Origin: Bradyrhizobium sp. CCH5-F6
Lineage (GTDB): Bacteria; Pseudomonadota; Alphaproteobacteria; Rhizobiales; Xanthobacteraceae
Length of the DNA: 64,000 bases
Assembly: GCF_001556045.1 (NCBI RefSeq)
Contig: NZ_LSIC01000178.1
Coordinates: forward strand, 1 to 64,000
Reading direction: 5' to 3'
Shown here: positions 54,281 through 62,889 of the stretch, piece by piece
How positions within the stretch are numbered: the first letter of the stretch is position 1
Layout: every line of letters starts with the position of its first letter
Notes under the pieces: model-generated
Database searches by the model: none
Seen by the model: only the letters and a program-made list of their open reading frames with translations
What the model was told of the DNA's origin: nothing
Made by a program: the position numbers and the translations under genes

Positions 54281-54503
54281 TGGACTCTCCGGAGCAACCC
54301 ACCGTGCGATTCGAGCGAAGACGCGAGATTCTAGCTTCAGAGGTAAACGTTTCGCTTAAGACGTGGCGTCTGCGCGCGGCCCCTTCCATAATGTCGCGTT
54401 AGCCATCAAATTCCATCATCCGGGTGGGATATCTCCGTAATCATACGGGGCCGAGCACTGGATGCGCGATTTCGCGTGATTTGATGGTCTCTGGAGGACA
54501 ATT

Positions 54504-54830
54504 ATGAAACTTGGCTCCACGGCCGGTCTCATCGGCGTCCTCGCTGTGGTCGTCACCGGGCTGGATCGTCTACCCATCGGAGAACAGCCGGTCATGGTCG
54601 GGAAAGCCCATGCGGACGAAAGCGACAAGGATGGCGGTCAGAACGGCGACAAGGCGGGCCGAGCGCCCTCCATGCCGATGGCCCGCGATCCTGCCGTTGC
54701 TGTGGCAGAGGAATACGAAGCCGCCCGCCGGAAGGGAACGCGGGAGGCCTTGGAGCTCTTCATTGCGCGCCACGGCGACGATCCCCTCGCCGAGCAGGCG
54801 CGCGCGGAATTGAAACGCCTCTCACGCTGA
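54504..54830 (+). CDS. Small exported hypothetical protein
   Basis: This 108-residue protein starts at ATG 54504 behind a GGAGGAC site. The N-terminus (KLGSTAGLIGVLAVVVTGLD) looks like a signal or membrane-anchor segment, with a possible cleavage after KAHA near residue 38. The mature part is charged, with a low-complexity DESDKDGGQNGDKAG stretch and a C-terminal helix (EALELFIARHGDDPLAEQAR). I do not recognise a family. It is divergent from the protease across 223 bases that hold no other feature I can name. Confidence 0.6.
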   Translation: MKLGSTAGLIGVLAVVVTGLDRLPIGEQPVMVGKAHADESDKDGGQNGDKAGRAPSMPMARDPAVAVAEEYEAARRKGTREALELFIARHGDDPLAEQARAELKRLSR

Positions 54831-54951
54831 TCCGTCGGGCACCGCGTGTCAGGCATGGCATTTCGGCAGGCGGCATCGGCGCCCGGCCGGGCTTGTCGCT
54901 GGATCTTTCGGCACTAAGGTGGGCCCGCAATCCATCCCGGAGCCCTTCAAG

Positions 54952-56145
54952 ATGCCCTTTCCGCATGCCTCGGAAGCCCTGTCGCGCTTCACCGTGCTCG
55001 ATCTGACCCGCGTCCGCTCCGGACCCACCTGCGTGCGGCAGCTCGCGGATTGGGGCGCCAACGTGATCAAGATCGACGCGCTGACCGAGGATGCCGGCGG
55101 CGAGCAGCCGGGCGGGCCGCGGCGCGGTTCCGACTTCCAGAATTTGCACCGCAACAAGCGGGCGATGACGCTGAACCTGAAGGACGAGCGCGGGCTCGCC
55201 GTGTTCAAGCGCCTCGCAGCCAAGGCCGACGTCGTGGTCGAGAATTTCCGCCCCGACGTGAAGAAGAAGCTTGGGATCGACTACGACAGCCTCGCCGCGC
55301 TCAATCCGCGCATCGTCTATGGCAGCATCTCCGGTTTCGGCCAGGACGGCCCCTACCACAAACGGCCGGGCTTCGATCAGATCGCGCAAGGCATGGGCGG
55401 GCTGATGTCGATCACGGGTGCGCCGGGCGAAGGCCCGATGCGGGTTGGCATTCCCGTCGCCGATCTCACCGCCGGCTTGTTCTGCGCCATGGGCATCCTC
55501 ACCGCGTTGCTCGAACGCGAGGTCTCCGGCAAGGGCCAGTGGGTGCAGACTTCGCTGCTGCAGGCCCAGATCTTCATGCTCGACTTCCAGGCCGCGCGTT
55601 GGCTGATGGAGAAGGAGGTCGCCAGGCAGGCCGGCAACAACCACCCGACCAGCATCCCGACCGGCGTGTTCAAGACCTCGGACGGCTACATCAACATCGC
55701 CACCACGGGCGGGCGGATCTGGGAGCGCTGCGCCCAGGCGATCGGCGCGCCGGAGCTCTATGCCGACCCCGACTACGCGACGGCCCCTGCCCGCTCCAAG
55801 AACCGTGACGCGCTCAACGCCGAGATCGAGAAGCGCACGGTGACGAAGTCGACCGAGACCTGGGTCCGCGAACTCAACGAGGCCGGCGTGCCCTGCGGTC
55901 CCATCTATGCCATCGACCAGATGTTCGAGGATCCGCAGGTCAGGCATCTCGGCATCGCACAGGACGTGCCGAACGACGAGGGCCGGCACATCCGCCTGGT
56001 CGGCCAGCCCGTGACGCTGTCGCGCACGCCGAGCAGGATGGTGGCGCGGCCACCGGAATTCGGCGAGCAGACCGACGAGGTGCTGAAGGAGTTCGGCTTC
56101 GGCGCGGACGAAATCGCAGGACTCAGGGACGCCAAGGTGGTGTGA
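54952..56145 (+). CDS. CaiB/BaiF family CoA-transferase
   Basis: This 397-residue protein is a class III CoA-transferase, which moves CoA between carboxylic acids. It shows VLDLTRVRSGPTCVRQLADW near the start, the RNKRAMTLNLKDE segment, ENFRPDVKKKLGIDYDSL and the catalytic aspartate region VGIPVADLTAGLFCAM near 173. ATG 54952 was chosen, with a CGGAG site ahead; the frame opens 33 bases earlier. It is followed by a strong terminator hairpin. The acids used cannot be inferred. Confidence 0.88.
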   Translation: MPFPHASEALSRFTVLDLTRVRSGPTCVRQLADWGANVIKIDALTEDAGGEQPGGPRRGSDFQNLHRNKRAMTLNLKDERGLAVFKRLAAKADVVVENFRPDVKKKLGIDYDSLAALNPRIVYGSISGFGQDGPYHKRPGFDQIAQGMGGLMSITGAPGEGPMRVGIPVADLTAGLFCAMGILTALLEREVSGKGQWVQTSLLQAQIFMLDFQAARWLMEKEVARQAGNNHPTSIPTGVFKTSDGYINIATTGGRIWERCAQAIGAPELYADPDYATAPARSKNRDALNAEIEKRTVTKSTETWVRELNEAGVPCGPIYAIDQMFEDPQVRHLGIAQDVPNDEGRHIRLVGQPVTLSRTPSRMVARPPEFGEQTDEVLKEFGFGADEIAGLRDAKVV

Positions 56146-56171
56146 ACCTCACGCGCACCATCTCCAACGAC

Positions 56172-56195
56172 AAAGCCCGGCGCGAGCCGGGCTTT
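56172..56195. terminator. Bidirectional terminator hairpin
   Basis: The inverted repeat AAAGCCCGGC-GCGA-GCCGGGCTTT forms a 10-base-pair stem with a four-base loop, flanked by A and T bases on both sides. It sits between the ends of the convergent CoA-transferase and outer-membrane protein genes and can serve both. Confidence 0.85.
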
Positions 56196-56221
56196 GCTTG
56201 TTGTTGACGCCTTTGTTGATC

Positions 56222-57088
56222 TCAGTACTTGGCAACCACCGGGCCGCCGAACTGATAATTGATGCCGGCGCGCAGGATGTGGTCGGTGAAGCGCGACGAG
56301 ACGTTGGCGCTGATCGTGGAGGCCGGTGCCAGCGTAAACGGACCGGACGAGAAACGTCCGAGGTCCATGTAGAGATATTCGAGCTTGGCGCTCCAGTTCT
56401 GCGTGATCTTGCCTTCGACACCCGCACCAACGGTCCAGCCGGCGCGCGTCGTCGAGTTTGAGCCGACCGAGGCGATCGCCACACCCGCGGGGGTGAAGCC
56501 GGTCATCGTGCCCGTGGTCTTGATTTCGCCAAACGCCAGACCGCCGGTGCCGTAGAACAGCACCTTGGGGGTCGCCAGGATGCCGATACGACCGCGAAGC
56601 GTGCCGAACCATTGAAGATGCTGATCGACCGTCAGAGTGGTGCCGGTCAGACCGCCCGGTGGGAGGAACGTCAGGCCGGGAAGGCAGGGCCCGCCGGCAG
56701 GCGCGACGCCGCCGCAATTGAAGGTCGCGCGGCCCTTTTCGTCGGACCAGTTCAGGTCGCCTTCGATGCCGTACACCCAATTCGCGTTCTGCCAGTTGTA
56801 ACCGGCTTGGCCACCGGCGACAGCGCCGTTCATGTCGAACGAGCCACTCGTGATGGATCCCGCCGGAGGCGCGATCGCTGCACCCGTGGCCGAATTGAAG
56901 TAGGAAACGTCCGTGCGCGAGCGGCCCCAGCTATAGCCGCCATTGGCGCCGACATAGAAGCCGGTCCAGCTCCAGACCGGATCGACGATAGGCGCCTTGA
57001 CATAGGGCCTTGCCGCGAGATCGGCGGCCAACGCGCCCGTCGCAAACAGCGACATCGCCGCCGCCATCCCAATCACTACCCGCTTCAT
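56222..57088 (-). CDS. Omp25/Omp31-like outer-membrane beta-barrel protein
   Basis: This 288-residue protein has a signal peptide (KRVVIGMAAAMSLFATGALA, cleavage after about residue 21) and a rhizobial Omp25/31-type start of the mature part (WSWTGFYVGANGGYSWG near 40). Alternating aromatic strands and the C-terminal ILRAGINYQFGG segment fit an eight-stranded outer-membrane barrel. ATG 57088 was chosen with AGGGAATTC ahead; an upstream frame is not needed. Such proteins are abundant in the rhizobial outer membrane. Confidence 0.9.
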   Translation of the reverse strand: MKRVVIGMAAAMSLFATGALAADLAARPYVKAPIVDPVWSWTGFYVGANGGYSWGRSRTDVSYFNSATGAAIAPPAGSITSGSFDMNGAVAGGQAGYNWQNANWVYGIEGDLNWSDEKGRATFNCGGVAPAGGPCLPGLTFLPPGGLTGTTLTVDQHLQWFGTLRGRIGILATPKVLFYGTGGLAFGEIKTTGTMTGFTPAGVAIASVGSNSTTRAGWTVGAGVEGKITQNWSAKLEYLYMDLGRFSSGPFTLAPASTISANVSSRFTDHILRAGINYQFGGPVVAKY

Positions 57089-57254
57089 GGAGAATTCCCT
57101 CTTGCACAATGCTGTGATCAATATACGTGGCGAGCCGCCAAAGAGCTGTGCCGCAGCCGCAACATTCAGAAACAATCAAGGCTGCGGTAGTGTCCGGACC
57201 ACAACGCTACCTTTCCGTTAAACAATTGAAATCAAAAGAGATTGCCCTACGGTC

Positions 57255-58772
57255 CTAGGCCGATGTCGTCCTGGTCTTATGCGTCAATCCGACACGTGCG
57301 AGCAAACTGTCGATCACCGGCCAGAACAGCAGCAGAATCGCCAGCGTTGTGATCGAGCCGACCAGGCCGTTCGACCAGAACACCTTCAAGGTCCCACCGG
57401 AGCCAATCATCGACAGGCGGAAGGCATCCTCGGCGCGGTTGCCGAGCACGAGCGCGAGGGTGAACGGCGCCAAGGGAATGCCGATCTTCTTGAAGACGTA
57501 GCCGACGATGCCGAAGCCGAGCATCAGCCAGATGTCGAACATCGCGTTCTGGATCGCATAGGCGCCGATCGCGCAGGACACCACGATCATCGGCGCCACG
57601 GCGGCAAACGGCACCCGCAGGATCGAGGCGAAGATCGGCACCGTCGTCAGCACCAGCACGAGGCCGACGACGTTGCCGAGATACATCGAGGCGATCAGGC
57701 CCCAGACGAAGTCCTTGTGCTCGACGAACAGCAGCGGCCCCGGATTGAGCCCCCACACCATCAGGCCGCCGAGCAGGATCGCCGCGGTGCCGGAGCCGGG
57801 AATTCCGAGCGCCAGCATCGGCAGCAGCGCCGCGGTGCCGGAGGCATGCGCCGCCGTCTCCGGCGCGAACACGCCCTCGATGCGGCCCTTGCCAAAACTT
57901 TCGGGCTCCTTGGCGAAGCGCTTGGCAAGGTTGTAGCCCATGAAGGAGGCCGCGATCGCGCCGCCCGGGGTGATGCCGAGCCAGCAGCCGATGAAGGAGG
58001 AGCGCAGCAGCGTCACCCAATATTTCGGCAGGTCCTTCCAGACGCCGAGCACGACGCGGAGCGAAATGCCCGCCGCATGTCCGCGCAGCGCCAGCCGTTC
58101 CTCCATCGTCAGCAGGATCTCGCTGATGCCGAACAGGCCGATGACGGCGACCAGGAAGTTGATGCCGCGGAGCAACTCCGGCGAGCCGAAAGTCATGCGG
58201 AGACTGCCGGACACGGTATCCATGCCGATGCCGGCGAGCAGCAGGCCCAGCGACATCGAGATGACCGTCTTGTGCTTGGCCTCGCGCCCGAGGCCGACGA
58301 AGGAGCAGAAGGTCAGCAGATACACCGCGAAGAACTCGGGCGGGCCGAACTTCAATGCGAAGGACGAGATCATCGGCGCGAGGAAGGTGATCAAGAGCAC
58401 CGCGACCAGCGAGCCGATGAAGGAGGAGGTGAACGCCGCGGTGAGCGCCTCCGCCGCCCGGCCCTGTTGCGCCATCGGATAGCCGTCGAAGGTGGTTGCT
58501 ACCGACCAGGCTTCGCCCGGGATGTTGAACAGGATCGAGGTGATCGCGCCGCCGAACAGCGCGCCCCAATAGATGCAGGACAGCATCACGATCGCCGAGG
58601 TCGGATCCATCGTGAAGGTGAGCGGCAGCAGGATCGCAACACCATTGGGACCGCCGAGACCCGGCAGCACGCCGACGAAGATACCGAGCACCAGCCCGAC
58701 CATCATCAGCAGCAGGGTCTTCCACGTCAGCAGGACGGCGAAGCCGTGGAGCAGGAGACCGAAAGCTTCCAT
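57255..58772 (-). CDS. tctA: Tripartite tricarboxylate transporter large membrane subunit TctA
   Basis: This 505-residue protein has about twelve hydrophobic segments and the TctA signature GVLPGLGGPNGVAILLPLTF near 34, then CIYWGALFGGAITSILFNIP near 66. It forms the main channel of a TTT-type carboxylate importer together with TctB and the periplasmic TctC. It lies 12 bases after tctB and is the last gene of the tct operon. Which carboxylate is carried is not known. Confidence 0.93.
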   Translation of the reverse strand: MEAFGLLLHGFAVLLTWKTLLLMMVGLVLGIFVGVLPGLGGPNGVAILLPLTFTMDPTSAIVMLSCIYWGALFGGAITSILFNIPGEAWSVATTFDGYPMAQQGRAAEALTAAFTSSFIGSLVAVLLITFLAPMISSFALKFGPPEFFAVYLLTFCSFVGLGREAKHKTVISMSLGLLLAGIGMDTVSGSLRMTFGSPELLRGINFLVAVIGLFGISEILLTMEERLALRGHAAGISLRVVLGVWKDLPKYWVTLLRSSFIGCWLGITPGGAIAASFMGYNLAKRFAKEPESFGKGRIEGVFAPETAAHASGTAALLPMLALGIPGSGTAAILLGGLMVWGLNPGPLLFVEHKDFVWGLIASMYLGNVVGLVLVLTTVPIFASILRVPFAAVAPMIVVSCAIGAYAIQNAMFDIWLMLGFGIVGYVFKKIGIPLAPFTLALVLGNRAEDAFRLSMIGSGGTLKVFWSNGLVGSITTLAILLLFWPVIDSLLARVGLTHKTRTTSA

Positions 58773-58784
58773 CGCGCAGCCCGC

Positions 58785-59327
58785 CTAGCGGCCGAGGGCC
58801 GCTTCGAGCGGCCCCTTCGGCATGATGACGTCGAAGGCGATGTCGAAAGTGACGAACATGATCGCCGTGAACACGATAGCGGTGAGCAGCGACTTCCACA
58901 GCGCGATCCTGCCGACGAGCCGCATGAAGCCCGTGATCAGCAGGAAGCTTGCGACATAAATGCCGAGGAACTGCGTTGCCAGGCAGAACAGCAGCGTCGG
59001 GACGAACACCGCCATCACGCGGCGGGCCTGTGCGCGCGTGACGAAAGTCTCGCGCGCCGCGCGATGCGAGACGAGCGCCGCGATCAGGCCGTAGAGGCTG
59101 CCGCCGCCGAGGATGACCGAGAGATAGAACGGGAAATAACCGGGCTCGGGCCCGGTCGCATCCCAGGACGCGCCGGTGCGCCAATTGTCGTAGCCGAGCG
59201 TGACCGCGAGCCCGAGCAGCAGCAGGCAGACGACGATCTCCACCGAGCCGGTCGAGACGACCGAGGGGGAATCGTCTTCAGGCGCGGTCGGATCGTCGAC
59301 GACGATTTCAAGATCGGTTTGGGACAT
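58785..59327 (-). CDS. tctB: Tripartite tricarboxylate transporter small membrane subunit TctB
   Basis: This 180-residue protein has four hydrophobic segments (starting SVEIVVCLLLLGLAVTLGYD near 27) preceded by an acidic cytoplasmic tail, the TctB pattern. The loop with GPEPGYFPFYLSVILGGGSL near 60 is typical. It is coupled to tctA 12 bases on. A palindromic element separates it from tctC upstream. Confidence 0.88.
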   Translation of the reverse strand: MSQTDLEIVVDDPTAPEDDSPSVVSTGSVEIVVCLLLLGLAVTLGYDNWRTGASWDATGPEPGYFPFYLSVILGGGSLYGLIAALVSHRAARETFVTRAQARRVMAVFVPTLLFCLATQFLGIYVASFLLITGFMRLVGRIALWKSLLTAIVFTAIMFVTFDIAFDVIMPKGPLEAALGR

Positions 59328-59357
59328 GGGCTGTTAGGGACGGAGTGCGTTCTGTTC

Positions 59358-59501
59358 TCCCTCTCCCCGCTTGCGGGGAGAGGGTCGGGGTGAGGGGGAG
59401 TCTCCGCGGGGACCGTGAGAATTGGACTCGTGGAGAGTCCCCCTCACCTGGAATTCAAGCTGCGCTTGAATTCCAGCCTCTACCCCGCATGCGGGGAGAG
59501 G
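59358..59501. repeat. Nested palindromic intergenic repeat (REP-like, rhizobial type)
   Basis: Three perfect or near-perfect hairpins lie between tctC and tctB: CCCTCTCCCCGC-type arms at 59359-59384, GGAATTCAAGC/GCTTGAATTCC arms at 59450-59474, and another CCCCGC-type pair at 59477-59501. An outer inverted pair (about 59388-59404 with 59432-59448) nests them. Elements of this kind recur between genes in Bradyrhizobium genomes. Confidence 0.75.
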
Positions 59502-59509
59502 CGAAAGAT

Positions 59510-60496
59510 CTACTTCGCGACGAAACCGGCTTCCGTCATCAGCGACTTGTTCAGCGCATCGTCCTCCTCGAGGAACTTCACCATGTCCTTGCCGGTGAGG
59601 AAGATCGGCTTCAGCGCCTGCTTTTCCATGTACTCCTTGTATTCCGCGGTCTGCGTCACCTTGTGGAACAGATCGACATAGAAGGCCTGCTGGTCTGGCG
59701 ACACCTTGCCGGGCAGGAACATCGCGCGCAGCATCAGATACTGCACGTCGACGCCCTCTTCCTTGCAGGTCGGGATGTCGGCCCAGGATTGCGTCTCCGT
59801 CACCTTCGTCGTGTAGGAGATGCGTTCCTTGTCGAACACGCAGAGCGGACGCACCTGGCCCGCGCGCCAGACTTCGAGATTTTCGGAGGGATTGTTGACG
59901 TTGGCCTCGGTGTGGTTGCCGACCAGCTGGGTCGCGGCCTCGCCGCCGGACTTGTAGGGCAGATAGGAGAATTTCGCGCCGGTCTTCTGTTCGAGGAACA
60001 CGGTCAGCACGTGATCCTCGCGCTTGGAGCCTGTGCCCCCCATCTTGAACGGCGAGCTTGCCGCCTTGGCGGCCGCGACGAATTCCTTCACCGTCTTGGG
60101 GCCGGCGCTGTTGTCCCAGAGCACGAACTGGTCGAGCGCGACCACAGAAACCGGAGTCAGCTCGCGCCAGTTGAACGGGATCTTGGCCGACAGCGGCAGC
60201 ATGTAGATCAGCGAATAGGCGATCAGCACCTTGTTTGGATCGCCCTCGCTGGACTTCATGTACATCAGCGCTTCCGCGCCCGAGGCGCCGCCCTTGAGCG
60301 AAACGACCACCGGCTGCTTCATCAGATTGTTTTTCTGGATCGCGGCCTGCATCATCCGCGCCATCTGGTCGGAGGCGCCGCCCGCGCCCGCCGCCACGAC
60401 GATCTCGACGGGTTTCGCCGGTTCCCAGCCGGCGAAGGCCGGCGTGCTCAACAACAGCGCCGTCGCAGCGCCGACGGCTTTCACTGGAATTCGCAC
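59510..60496 (-). CDS. tctC: Tripartite tricarboxylate transporter substrate-binding protein TctC
   Basis: This 328-residue periplasmic binding protein has a signal peptide (VKAVGAATALLLSTPAFA, cleavage after about residue 22) and the TctC/Bug-type core: KPVEIVVAAGAGGASDQMAR near 28, LPYKSGGEAATQLVGNHTEA near 198 and a C-terminal helical end. It binds a carboxylate and delivers it to TctAB. GTG 60496 is preceded by AGGGGGCGAA. First gene of the tctCBA operon. Confidence 0.92.
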   Translation of the reverse strand: MRIPVKAVGAATALLLSTPAFAGWEPAKPVEIVVAAGAGGASDQMARMMQAAIQKNNLMKQPVVVSLKGGASGAEALMYMKSSEGDPNKVLIAYSLIYMLPLSAKIPFNWRELTPVSVVALDQFVLWDNSAGPKTVKEFVAAAKAASSPFKMGGTGSKREDHVLTVFLEQKTGAKFSYLPYKSGGEAATQLVGNHTEANVNNPSENLEVWRAGQVRPLCVFDKERISYTTKVTETQSWADIPTCKEEGVDVQYLMLRAMFLPGKVSPDQQAFYVDLFHKVTQTAEYKEYMEKQALKPIFLTGKDMVKFLEEDDALNKSLMTEAGFVAK

Positions 60497-60639
60497 GAGT
60501 TTCGCCCCCTGATGTTTTTTTAAGTTGTAGTGCGGAAGAACTCTATCCCTGCATTGTGCGGACTAAAGCTGACGAGTGCAAGCAGACGGGCAATTGGGCG
60601 CACATGACTTTCGACGGACGACGTCGAGGCGCATGAGCT

Positions 60640-61437
60640 TTACTTGCCCTTCCAGACCGGCGCGCGTTTGTTGAGGAAGGCGTCCATGCCCTCGCGGAAA
60701 TCTTCGCTCATATAGGCTTTCAGGATCAGGTCCTCGCCCTCTTCGCGCGACAGCGTGCGGCGGATGCGGCGCACCGCTTCCTTGGTCGCCTCCAGCGTGA
60801 GCGGCGCATGGCTCGCGACCAGCCTTGCGGTCTCGTCCGCGCGGCGCTGCAGCGTCTCGACGTCGGGCACGACCTCGTTGAGCAGGCCGAGCGCCAGCGC
60901 TTCCTGCGCCTCGACCAGGCGCGCCTTGAAGATCATATCCTTGGTGCGGGCGGGACCGACCAGCGCGACGACGCGGCTGATGTTCGACATCGACAGGCAG
61001 TTGCCGAGCGTGCGCGCGATCGGAAAGCCCATCCGCGTCGTCTCGGTGCCGATGCGCAGGTCGCAGCAGGCCGCAATGCCGGCGCCGCCCCCGGTGCAGG
61101 CTCCGGCGATCGCCGCAATCACCGGCACACGGCACTGCTCGAGCGTGCCGAGTACGCGGTCGATGCGGGCCTCGTAGTCGAGCGCGTCCTGCGCGGTCTT
61201 GAACGCGCGGAACTGCGAGATGTCGGTGCCGGAGGCGAACGCCTTGTCGCCGGCGCCGGTCAGGATCAGCGCCTTGATCGAGCGGTCGGCGTTGATCTCC
61301 TGGCAGATCTCGGCCATGCGGTCATACATGGCGAAGGTCATGGCGTTGCGCGCCTGCGGGCGGTTGAAGGTGATCCGCGCGATGCCGTCCTGGACGGAGT
61401 ACAGCAAGTCTTCGTTGGTCGTCGTCGGTGCGTTCAT
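60640..61437 (-). CDS. Enoyl-CoA hydratase/isomerase (crotonase) family protein
   Basis: This 265-residue protein has the crotonase oxyanion-hole motifs: GAGDKAFASGTDISQFR near 60 and IAGACTGGGAGIAACCDLRI near 107. The usual catalytic glutamate in the segment after FPIARTLG is not evident, so the reaction may not be simple hydration; isomerase, hydrolase or other crotonase activities are possible. It lies 47 bases downstream of the aminotransferase gene at 61485-62684 on the same strand, and 143 bases upstream of tctC. Confidence 0.85.
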   Translation of the reverse strand: MNAPTTTNEDLLYSVQDGIARITFNRPQARNAMTFAMYDRMAEICQEINADRSIKALILTGAGDKAFASGTDISQFRAFKTAQDALDYEARIDRVLGTLEQCRVPVIAAIAGACTGGGAGIAACCDLRIGTETTRMGFPIARTLGNCLSMSNISRVVALVGPARTKDMIFKARLVEAQEALALGLLNEVVPDVETLQRRADETARLVASHAPLTLEATKEAVRRIRRTLSREEGEDLILKAYMSEDFREGMDAFLNKRAPVWKGK

Positions 61438-61484
61438 CGCGCGCTTTCTTCTTTCAAGTTGGATGGATCAAGCCACCTGAGCCG

Positions 61485-62684
61485 TCAGGCCACCTGAGCC
61501 TTGGCCATCGGCACCACGTCGCGTCCCTTCAGGACGTCCATGGCTGCCAGCACGCCGCCGCTCCGATGCGGGATCTTTGCAAGATCGAGGCCCATCTCGA
61601 CGCCGGCAAGCGTACCCATCAGCATCAGATCGTTGAAGTGGCCGATATGGCCGATGCGGAATACCTTGCCCTTGACCTTGTTGAGGCCGGTGCCGAGCGA
61701 CATGTCGAAGTTTTCCAGCACCACCTTGCGGAAGGCGTCTGCGTCGTGCCCCTCCGGCACGCGCACGCCGGTCAGCGCCGGCGAATGGGCGGCGGGGTCG
61801 GCGCATTGCGTCTCCAGGCCCCAGACCTTGACCGCCGCGCGGGTCGCAGCGCTGTGGCGCTTGTGGCGAGACCAGACGTTCTCCAGCCCCTCCTCTTCCA
61901 GCATCTTCACGGCCTCGCGCAGGCCGTAGAGCAGATTGGTCGCGGGCGTATAGGGGAAAGTGCCGAGCTTGTTGAAGTTGATGACCTCCTGCCAGTCCCA
62001 ATAGGAGCGCATGCCGGGATTGGCTTTCGCGACGCTGAGCGCCTTCTCCGAGACGGCGTTGAAGCCGAGCCCCGGCGGCAGCATCAGGCCTTTCTGCGAA
62101 CCCGCGACCGAGACGTCGATGCCCCAGGCATCGTGCTCATATTCCATCGAGCCGAGGCCGGAGATGGTATCGACCATCAGCAGCGCCGGATGCTTGACGC
62201 GGTCGAGCAGCTTGCGCACCTCCAGCGGCGGCGTCACGCAGCCGGTCGAGGTCTCGTTGTGCACGACGCAGACCGCCTTGATCGCGTGCTGCTTGTCGGC
62301 GGCAAGGCGCTTCTCGATCTCGGCGAGATCGGCGCCATGGCGCCAGTCGCTGGGGATGAAGTCGACGTCGAGCTTGAATTTGTCGGCGATGCCGCGCCAC
62401 AGCACGGCGAACTGGCCGGTCTCGCACATCAGGACCTTGTCGCCGGGCGCGAACACATTGACCATCGCCGCTTCCCAGGCGCCGGTGCCGGACGAGGGAA
62501 AGATGATCACGGGCTGCTTGGTACGGAACACGCGCTGCATCGCAGCGAGAACCGCGAAACCGAGCTCGGCGAACTCCGGACCGCGGTGGTCCAGCGTCGG
62601 CATGTCCATCGCCCGCAGCACCCGGTCGGGCACGTTGGTCGGTCCTGGAATCTGTAGGAAATGCCTTCCAGTATGCACGGTCAT
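61485..62684 (-). CDS. Serine/alanine-glyoxylate aminotransferase
   Basis: This 399-residue PLP enzyme transfers an amino group between serine or alanine and glyoxylate. It has IPGPTNVPDRVLRAMD near 12, the FPSSGTGAWEAAM segment near 62, the PLP aspartate in ALLMVDTISGLGSME near 177 and the lysine in SQKGLMLPPGLG near 204, with RIGHIGHFND toward the end. It is divergent from a GlcD-type oxidase across about 205 bases, which suggests a shared glycolate/glyoxylate role. Confidence 0.9.
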   Translation of the reverse strand: MTVHTGRHFLQIPGPTNVPDRVLRAMDMPTLDHRGPEFAELGFAVLAAMQRVFRTKQPVIIFPSSGTGAWEAAMVNVFAPGDKVLMCETGQFAVLWRGIADKFKLDVDFIPSDWRHGADLAEIEKRLAADKQHAIKAVCVVHNETSTGCVTPPLEVRKLLDRVKHPALLMVDTISGLGSMEYEHDAWGIDVSVAGSQKGLMLPPGLGFNAVSEKALSVAKANPGMRSYWDWQEVINFNKLGTFPYTPATNLLYGLREAVKMLEEEGLENVWSRHKRHSAATRAAVKVWGLETQCADPAAHSPALTGVRVPEGHDADAFRKVVLENFDMSLGTGLNKVKGKVFRIGHIGHFNDLMLMGTLAGVEMGLDLAKIPHRSGGVLAAMDVLKGRDVVPMAKAQVA

Positions 62685-62889
62685 CGGCGTCCTTCCCGGT
62701 CTTTGAGGCTATCTTGGCTCGAGCGTCCGTGGGCCCGCATCGAGGGCTCCGGAGAGCCGCTCGCATATCACTATTCGCCGGGCTTGTCCCTCGCCCCGCA
62801 GGGTCCGTCAATGCACAACAAGCAGGGCTCGCTTGCCAAGGGCCTTGACGGGAGGCAAGACGGTGCCGGCGAACGGGCGAGAGCGGACC

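Noticed and set aside
57279..59393. Long plus-strand frame of 704 codons opposite tctA and tctB
   Set aside because: Antisense shadow of clear transporter genes, with an Arg/Glu/Gln/His-rich product typical of shadow frames.
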